A stretch of DNA of 64,000 nt from Mycobacterium lacus. GTDB taxonomy: Bacteria > Actinomycetota > Actinomycetes > Mycobacteriales > Mycobacteriaceae. Numbering within the stretch: the stretch's first letter is position 1; every line of letters starts with the position of its first letter. Shown here one piece after another: positions 59,168 to 64,000 of the stretch. The notes beneath the pieces are model-generated. The model was not told the DNA's origin and did not search any database. It worked only from the letters and a program-made list of their open reading frames with translations. The translations under genes and the position numbers were made by a program. The stretch lies in NCBI RefSeq assembly GCF_010731535.1, contig NZ_AP022581.1:2613952-2677951 (forward strand), read 5' to 3'.

Positions 59168-59998
59168 CTACTCGTCAAATTGCAGACAGACGGCGACGGC
59201 TCCGTATCCGACGTGCACCGCCAGCACCGGCCCCAACGGCGTAACGAGCGCCGGCGCGCACGTGGGTAGCCGTTCAGCCAACGCCGTCACCACAGTGTCG
59301 GCCCCATCCGGGTTGGCGACGTGATGCACCGCCAGGGCGGCCGCGCGCTCGCCCACCACCTCGCAGACCTGGTCGACCATCGCGGTGATCGCGCCTCTCG
59401 CTGTCCGTATCCGTTGCGCCAGAACAAGATTGCCGTCGTCGACGCGCAACAACGGCTTGAGCGCCAGCGCGGTACCCAGCCACGCCTTGGCGCCGCCGAT
59501 CCGCCCGCTGCGGCGCAGGTTGTCCAACCGGTGCACCACCATGAACGCGTGGGTGCGGGGCACCGCGGCATCCGCGGCGCCCGCAACCGTCTCCAGGTCA
59601 GCGCCCGCGGCCGCCGCCCGCGCGGCAGCCAGCGCGACGAAACCGGTGCCCATCGCCGCGGATCTCGAGTCGACGACCCGCACGGCCGGACCGAGTTCGG
59701 CCGCCGTCAGTTCCGCGGCACGGTAGGTCCCCGACAGCGCCGACGAAATATGCACTGCCACCACGCCGTCGCCGCCACTGTCGGCCAGCGCTTCCAGGTA
59801 GGCCGCGCGCAGCTCGGCGGGGGTGGCCCCGGCGGTCGTCGCGTGGCGCTTGTAGACGTCATCGGGGATCGCGTCCACACCGTCGCGCAGGTCGAGGCCG
59901 TCGAGCAAGACGTGCAGCGCAACCTCGCGGATCGCCCACTGTTCGCGCACATCGGCCGGCAGCCGCGACGACGCGTCGGTCACCACCACGACGGTCAT
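59168..59998 (-). CDS. DegV-family fatty-acid-binding protein
   Basis: A protein of 276 residues. TVVVVTDASSRLPADVREQW opens the fold, and VVAVHISSALSGTYRAAELT (about residues 79-98) contacts the bound fatty acid carboxylate. DegV/FakB proteins present fatty acids to a kinase or act as carriers. It is the last gene of a five-gene leftward unit; its start overlaps the octT stop (TGATG at 59998). The order matches Rv2417c-Rv2421c. Confidence 0.9.
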   Translation of the reverse strand: MTVVVVTDASSRLPADVREQWAIREVALHVLLDGLDLRDGVDAIPDDVYKRHATTAGATPAELRAAYLEALADSGGDGVVAVHISSALSGTYRAAELTAAELGPAVRVVDSRSAAMGTGFVALAAARAAAAGADLETVAGAADAAVPRTHAFMVVHRLDNLRRSGRIGGAKAWLGTALALKPLLRVDDGNLVLAQRIRTARGAITAMVDQVCEVVGERAAALAVHHVANPDGADTVVTALAERLPTCAPALVTPLGPVLAVHVGYGAVAVCLQFDE

Positions 59999-60741
59999 CA
60001 GCCCCGCGGCTTCTCGTTCGATACGCCGGCCTCGGCCAGCGCCTTGAGCATCAGCTCCGCGACCGCCTGGTGGGCTTCGAAATTCCAGTGAATACCGTCC
60101 GGATTGCCATGCCCGTTCATAATGTGTTCGGCGACAGCGGCTTTGAGATCAACCAACGGCACATCGTGGCGCTGCGCCCATTCCGTGATCGCCGACGTCG
60201 TCCCGGCACGGCCATGGTGCGCCTTGCCGTAGGTCTCGGCGATGTGCACCGACGGCAGCGACGCCACGATCGGGATGCCCGGGCGGTTGAATTCGATTGC
60301 GCCCCGGGTCCGTTCAAGGTATTCGGCGCTCAGGTGCGGCGGCAACGCGGACCGGGCCACCGGGGAAAGCCGCGGCTGCACCCAGGCGTACCCGTCGCGG
60401 ACCCAGCGGCGCAGCCACGGCGGCCGGACGTACCGGATCAGCTCGCGCAGGGCGGTCGGCAACACCGACGGCAAAGAATCCATCCCGCCGGTGGCAAAGA
60501 TCACCGCCCCCGCCCTGGGCAGCGCCGCCCAGGCCCGCGGGTCCTGGGTCGCCGCCCACCAGACGTCGCGGCAGGTCCAGCCGATGCGACCTATGAGTTC
60601 CAGCTCCCAACCCAATTGGGAGGCAACAATATTGGGCCAGATGCGCGCGTCGTCGGCGGGCAAGCCACCGGTGGGGCCGTAATAGGCCAGCGAGTCAGCG
60701 AAGATCAGCAGCACGGGCTTCGATGCGCGCTCAGAGGACAT
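59998..60741 (-). CDS. octT: SGNH-type glucosylglycerate octanoyltransferase
   Basis: A protein of 247 residues. The GDSL-like Ser is in [15 protein letters not shown] (about residue 15), with [12 protein letters not shown] carrying the C-terminal His. The M. tuberculosis counterpart Rv2418c octanoylates glucosylglycerate-type precursors of methylglucose lipopolysaccharides. Its neighbour gpgP makes glucosylglycerate, so the pair forms two steps of that pathway. ATG 60741 overlaps the gpgP end by 11 bp; the upstream extension to 60840 is rejected because it lies in gpgP. Confidence 0.85.
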   Translation of the reverse strand: MSSERASKPVLLIFADSLAYYGPTGGLPADDARIWPNIVASQLGWELELIGRIGWTCRDVWWAATQDPRAWAALPRAGAVIFATGGMDSLPSVLPTALRELIRYVRPPWLRRWVRDGYAWVQPRLSPVARSALPPHLSAEYLERTRGAIEFNRPGIPIVASLPSVHIAETYGKAHHGRAGTTSAITEWAQRHDVPLVDLKAAVAEHIMNGHGNPDGIHWNFEAHQAVAELMLKALAEAGVSNEKPRG

Positions 60742-61417
60742 CGTTGGCGACCTGTGCCGATGCGTTCCACACGTCGAGGCGCCACCGGATGAGGTCCAGC
60801 TCGCCGTCAGACTCGGGGCGGGAGTCGTCGGAACACCCACTCAGCTGCACCCAGCTGGCATTGCCCATGCCGCCCAGGCTGGGCCAGTTTGCCACCGGCA
60901 GCTTCAGCAGCGCTGCCGACAGGGCGGCGATGAGGCCCCCATGGGCCACCAGCACCACCGGGCGATCCGGCTCGTTCGGGCCGCCCCATTCCTGGTTGCC
61001 GGACACCAACTCGGCAACCAACGGCACGCTGCGTGCGGCCACGTCGACCCTGCTTTCCCCGCCGTGCGGAGCCCACGTCGCGTCCTCGCGCCAGGCCAGC
61101 CGGGCGCCGGGCGCCTCGGCGTCGATCTGGGTGTGCGTCATGCCCTGCCAATCGCCCAGGTGGGTCTCGCGCAGCCGCTCATCCACCAGGACCGGCAGCC
61201 CGCTGCGCTCCCCCAGCTGGACCGCCGTGTCGTAGGCGCGGCGCAGATCCGACGACACGATCAGCAGCGGCGGCAGCTTGCTCAGCACCTCGGCGGCGGC
61301 GACCGCCTGCGCGCGCCCCAGATCACTCAACTCGGTGTCCAGCTGACCCTGCATCCGGCTGCCGAGGTTGAAGTCGGTCTGCCCGTGCCGCAACATCACC
61401 AGGCGACGAATCCTCAT
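60731..61417 (-). CDS. gpgP: Glucosyl-3-phosphoglycerate phosphatase
   Basis: A histidine phosphatase of 228 residues. The RHG motif is LRHGQTDFN (about residues 9-17), with [11 protein letters not shown] (second Arg), E in [13 protein letters not shown] and the second His in [12 protein letters not shown]. It dephosphorylates glucosyl-3-phosphoglycerate to glucosylglycerate, the first dedicated step toward methylglucose lipopolysaccharides. The start overlaps the rsfS stop (ATGA). Confidence 0.92.
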   Translation of the reverse strand: MRIRRLVMLRHGQTDFNLGSRMQGQLDTELSDLGRAQAVAAAEVLSKLPPLLIVSSDLRRAYDTAVQLGERSGLPVLVDERLRETHLGDWQGMTHTQIDAEAPGARLAWREDATWAPHGGESRVDVAARSVPLVAELVSGNQEWGGPNEPDRPVVLVAHGGLIAALSAALLKLPVANWPSLGGMGNASWVQLSGCSDDSRPESDGELDLIRWRLDVWNASAQVANDVL

Positions 61418-61803
61418 TGCGCGCTCGCCGATTCCGCGGAGTCCGCCGATAGGTCCACCGGCACCACGGGGCAGTCACCCCACAACCGGTCCAGGGCATA
61501 GTAATTGCGGTCATCCTGATGCTGGATGTGCACCACGATGTCGCGGTAATCCAGCAGCGTCCAGCGGCCTTCCCGGGCACCCTCACGGCGCGCCGGGCGG
61601 TAGCCCGCCCGGCGCATCTTCTCCTCGACCTCGTCGACGATGGCGTTGACCTGCCGTTCGTTGGACGCCGAGGCGATGACGAAGCAGTCGGTGATGACCA
61701 GCTGCCCGGAGACATCGATGACGATGACGTCGTCGGCGAGCTTGGAGGCGGCCGCACCCGCAGCCACCCTCGCCATGTCGATGGCTTCCTGGGTGGCGGT
61801 CAT
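61414..61803 (-). CDS. rsfS: Ribosome silencing factor RsfS
   Basis: A protein of 129 residues. [20 protein letters not shown] then [20 protein letters not shown] and [14 protein letters not shown] define the RsfS/Iojap family, which binds uL14 and blocks subunit joining in slow growth. ATG 61803 overlaps the nadD stop (ATGA), a conserved pairing. The frame extending to 61950 is rejected. Confidence 0.95.
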   Translation of the reverse strand: MTATQEAIDMARVAAGAAASKLADDVIVIDVSGQLVITDCFVIASASNERQVNAIVDEVEEKMRRAGYRPARREGAREGRWTLLDYRDIVVHIQHQDDRNYYALDRLWGDCPVVPVDLSADSAESASAQ

Positions 61804-62465
61804 GTGTCGTTCCCGGCGGACAGGCTTGACGTGGGACGCGCGCCCTCGGCATTCGGCGTGCGGTAGAGCCGGCGCTTGGAGACGTACTGCACCACGCCGT
61901 CGGGCATCAGGTACCACAACGGTCGGGACTGTTCGGCGCGCTGGCGGCACTCGGTCGACGAGATCGCCAACGCCGGGATCTCGATCAGGGTCAACGCATC
62001 CTTCGGCAGCTCACCCAGGGCGTCGGTGATGTGATCGTGGCGCAGCTCGTAGCCCGGCCGGCTGACCCCGACGAACCGCGCCAAATCGAACAGCTCCTCC
62101 CAGTCCTGCCACGACAGGATGGAGGCCAGCGCGTCGGCGCCGGTGATGAAGTACAGCTCGGAGCCCGGGTTGAGCGCCTGCAGATCCCGCAACGTGTCCT
62201 TGGCGTAGGTGGGGCCACCGCGATCGATGTCGACCCGGCTCACCGAAAAGCGGGGATTGGACGCGGTGGCGATGACCGTCATCAGGTAGCGGTCCTCCGC
62301 GGCGGAGACCTGTCGCTCCTTGAACCAGGGCTGGCCGCTGGGCACGAACACCACTTCGTCGAGGTGGAACCGGTTGGCCACCTCGCTGGCGGCAACCAGG
62401 TGGCCGTAATGGATGGGGTCAAACGTCCCACCCATCACTCCTAGCCTGCGTTGGTGCTTTTGCAC
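61800..62465 (-). CDS. nadD: Nicotinate-nucleotide adenylyltransferase
   Basis: A protein of 221 residues. [20 protein letters not shown] (about residues 6-25) holds the nucleotide loop and the HxGH motif, and [10 protein letters not shown] the C-terminal ISSTxxR motif. It adenylates nicotinate mononucleotide in NAD synthesis. GTG 62465 is taken as the start because it gives a short natural lead; an upstream start at 62519 would run into the vapB promoter. First gene of the nadD-rsfS-gpgP-octT-degV unit. Confidence 0.93.
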   Translation of the reverse strand: MQKHQRRLGVMGGTFDPIHYGHLVAASEVANRFHLDEVVFVPSGQPWFKERQVSAAEDRYLMTVIATASNPRFSVSRVDIDRGGPTYAKDTLRDLQALNPGSELYFITGADALASILSWQDWEELFDLARFVGVSRPGYELRHDHITDALGELPKDALTLIEIPALAISSTECRQRAEQSRPLWYLMPDGVVQYVSKRRLYRTPNAEGARPTSSLSAGNDT

Positions 62466-62497
62466 GATCTGCCAGCTTACTTGACCAGAAAAAACGG

Positions 62498-62503
62498 TAT
62501 TGT
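62498..62503 (+). promoter_or_regulatory. -10 element of leaderless vapBC
   Basis: TATTGT (TANNNT form) ends 6 bases before the vapB ATG, as expected for a leaderless message; no ribosome site is visible. TTGACC at 62481 is too close to serve as a standard -35. Confidence 0.55.
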
Positions 62504-62509
62504 TTAGGC

Positions 62510-62743
62510 ATGCGTGCAACCATTGATAAGGCAGGCAGATTGGTTATTCCTAAGCCATTGCGAGATCATCTCGGGCTCAGGCCGGGTGAAGTCGAGGTGA
62601 CCGCCGACGGGGCAGCCCTGCGCGTCGAGCCCCTCGCCGGTGAGTCGCTCGATGAGCGGGACGGCCGCTTAGTGATACCCGCCGGCGGCGCGGAGATTGA
62701 CGACGCGGTCGTGCGGACGCTGCGCGATGCCGGCCAGCGGTAG
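62510..62743 (+). CDS. vapB: VapB-type antitoxin (AbrB/SpoVT fold)
   Basis: A protein of 77 residues. The swapped-hairpin DNA-binding domain [20 protein letters not shown] (residues 1-20) continues [17 protein letters not shown], and the acidic C-terminus ([20 protein letters not shown]) should block the toxin. It overlaps vapC by 17 bp. Such antitoxins usually repress their own promoter. Confidence 0.88.
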   Translation: MRATIDKAGRLVIPKPLRDHLGLRPGEVEVTADGAALRVEPLAGESLDERDGRLVIPAGGAEIDDAVVRTLRDAGQR

Positions 62744-63149
62744 CACCGTGCTCGTAGACACGAGCGTCGCCGTCGCACTGGTGGTCGCCGATCACGACCA
62801 CCACGAAGACACCTTCCAAGCGCTACGCGGTCGGACGCTCGGTCTTGCCGGCCACGCCGCGTTCGAAACCTTCTCCGTTCTCACCCGCTTGCCGCCGCCG
62901 GCCCGCAGGACACCGGCGACCGTCGCCAAGCTGCTGACGCGCACCTTCCCAGAGACCAGATTCCTCGGCCCACGGGCGGCAACGTCGCTGCTGACCGGAC
63001 TCGGAGCCGCCGAAATCGCCGGTGGGGCGGTGTACGACGCGCTGGTCGGTGCGGTCGCAAACGAGCATCGACTACCCCTGGCAACTCGCGATCGGCGGGC
63101 GCTGGAGGTCTATCGCGCGCTGGAGGTGAACGTCGAGCTGCTGGCCTAA
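62727..63149 (+). CDS. vapC: VapC-type PIN-domain toxin
   Basis: A protein of 140 residues. The acidic PIN residues are Asp in LVDTSVAVAL (about 9), Glu in GHAAFETFSVL (about 48), Asp in GGAVYDALVGAVA (about 104) and Asp in PLATRDRRAL (about 122). PIN toxins cleave specific tRNA or rRNA. ATG 62727 overlaps vapB; GTG 62748 (MLVDTS) is a possible start. All four catalytic positions are intact, so the pair looks active. I recall no vapBC at this place in M. tuberculosis. Confidence 0.88.
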   Translation: MPASGSTVLVDTSVAVALVVADHDHHEDTFQALRGRTLGLAGHAAFETFSVLTRLPPPARRTPATVAKLLTRTFPETRFLGPRAATSLLTGLGAAEIAGGAVYDALVGAVANEHRLPLATRDRRALEVYRALEVNVELLA

Positions 63150-63195
63150 CGGCCGTTCCACCCCGGCGGTGCGCTCAGTCGTGTAAAAGGGGTCT

Positions 63196-64000
63196 GTGGA
63201 TAACTTGCCGATCGAATCAGCCGAGCCGACTCAATTGGTAAAGAACGCCATGATCCGGCGGTTCTATACCCGATCGGTGGTGGACGGCAAGGTCAGGCTG
63301 CCGGCCGTCCCGGGCATGATCGACGAGTACGTGACGATGTGTGACAACCTCTTCGCGGGTGTGGGCCGTAAGTTCTCCGCCGAAGAACTTGCTCACCTGA
63401 GATCGGTGCTCGAACGCCAGCTGGCGGCGGCGTACAAGACCTCCCCGCGCTCGAGCATCGTCATCTCGTTCAACGCCCCCATCGGACCTACCCTGCACTA
63501 CCAGGTCGACACCCAATGGTGGACGGTCGAGGCCGCCTACGAGAACTGGATCGATACCCGCGAGCCGCCGCTATTCGGCACCGAGCCCGACGCTCGCGTG
63601 TGGGCGCTGGCCAACGAGGCAGCCGATCCGACGATGCATCGAATCCTTGAGATCGGGGCGGGAACCGGGCGCAACGCCCTTCCCCTGGCACGCCGTGGAC
63701 ACCCGGTCGACGTGGTGGAGTTGACCCCGAAGTTCGCCGACATGATTCGATCCGACGCGCAAAAGGAGTCCCTCGATGTGCGCGTCATCGTGCGCGACGT
63801 CTTTTCGACCATGGACGATCTGCGCCGGGACTATCAGCTGATTGTGCTTTCCGAGGTGGTGTCGGATTTCCGGACCACGCAACAGTTGCGCGGCCTCTTC
63901 GAACTCGCCGCCCAGTGCCTGGCCCCCGGTGGGCGCTTGGTGTTCAACGCCTTTTTGACGCGGGGAGGCTACACACCCGACCAGGCGGCGCGTGAGTTCG
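63196..64000 (+). CDS. SAM-dependent methyltransferase, partial
   Basis: The gene runs off the right edge with 268 residues visible. An N-terminal helical region (IRRFYTRSVVDGKVRLPAVP) precedes a class I methyltransferase: motif I HRILEIGAGTGRNALPLARR (about residues 149-168), then VDVVELTPKF and a post-motif LVFNAF. The substrate is unknown. The start at GTG 63196 has AAAGGGG just upstream with short spacing. No sign of frame damage. Confidence 0.75.
   Translation, partial: MDNLPIESAEPTQLVKNAMIRRFYTRSVVDGKVRLPAVPGMIDEYVTMCDNLFAGVGRKFSAEELAHLRSVLERQLAAAYKTSPRSSIVISFNAPIGPTLHYQVDTQWWTVEAAYENWIDTREPPLFGTEPDARVWALANEAADPTMHRILEIGAGTGRNALPLARRGHPVDVVELTPKFADMIRSDAQKESLDVRVIVRDVFSTMDDLRRDYQLIVLSEVVSDFRTTQQLRGLFELAAQCLAPGGRLVFNAFLTRGGYTPDQAAREF

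Overview
The window is high-GC DNA from a slow-growing Mycobacterium that is not M. tuberculosis. Reasons: a mycobactin (mbt) locus, long blocks that follow the M. tuberculosis Rv2384-Rv2421c gene order, a PE_PGRS protein, an MmpS/MmpL pair, MIRU-type repeats at overlapping start/stop codons, IdeR-like operators and several leaderless promoters. Gene names rest on recognised motifs and remembered gene order; no database search was run.

Layout. (1) 1-15.3 kb: a rearranged siderophore locus. An NRPS start (mbtE-like) and an FxbA-like formyltransferase run left. A thioesterase, mbtC and mbtD run right. mbtG-mbtH run left, mbtA-mbtJ right, and a DesA1-type acyl-ACP desaturase and mbtI left. Three IdeR-like boxes sit in the promoter gaps. 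No mbtB is present where M. tuberculosis has it. (2) 15.6-23.4 kb: a small conserved protein, an SbtA-like bicarbonate transporter, hemW, rpfD, a membrane protein, then sirA-cysH-che1 (sulfite reduction, APS reduction, sirohaem chelation) preceded by a cysteine-codon leader peptide. (3) 23.4-27 kb: a degraded segment with lower-GC stretches, holding a rearranged HAD phosphatase, a multiply frameshifted glycosyltransferase and an intact ISAs1-type IS with a 10-bp target duplication. (4) 27-31.4 kb: subI-cysT-cysW-cysA1 sulfate importer (leftward), preceded by a second 34-codon cysteine-rich leader. (5) 31.5-36.9 kb: a frameshifted FAD monooxygenase, treH and a dead IS1634-type IS. (6) 36.9-49 kb: lepA, a PemK-like protein, a CBS protein, RNase Z, a membrane protein, the transglutaminase/alpha-E/ATP-grasp operon, rpsT, holA, comEC and comEA. 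(7) 49.1-59.2 kb: accessory genes around eis: a 5'-truncated and an intact acyl-CoA dehydrogenase, decayed small membrane genes, a DapB-like oxidoreductase, mmpS-mmpL and a PE_PGRS aspartic protease. (8) 59.2-64 kb: degV-octT-gpgP-rsfS-nadD (leftward), a leaderless vapBC pair and a partial methyltransferase.

How the genes work together. MbtI makes salicylate, MbtA activates it, MbtC/MbtD extend a short acyl unit, MbtG N-hydroxylates lysine and MbtH supports adenylation domains. The formyltransferase and desaturase are additions that suggest an altered siderophore. Both sulfur operons (sulfate uptake; sulfite/APS reduction) carry cysteine-rich leaders, which points to shared cysteine-responsive attenuation. 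The most interesting signals are the hybrid mbt locus, the paired cysteine leaders, MIRU insertions at translationally coupled junctions, and the transferred, broken HAD/glycosyltransferase segment.
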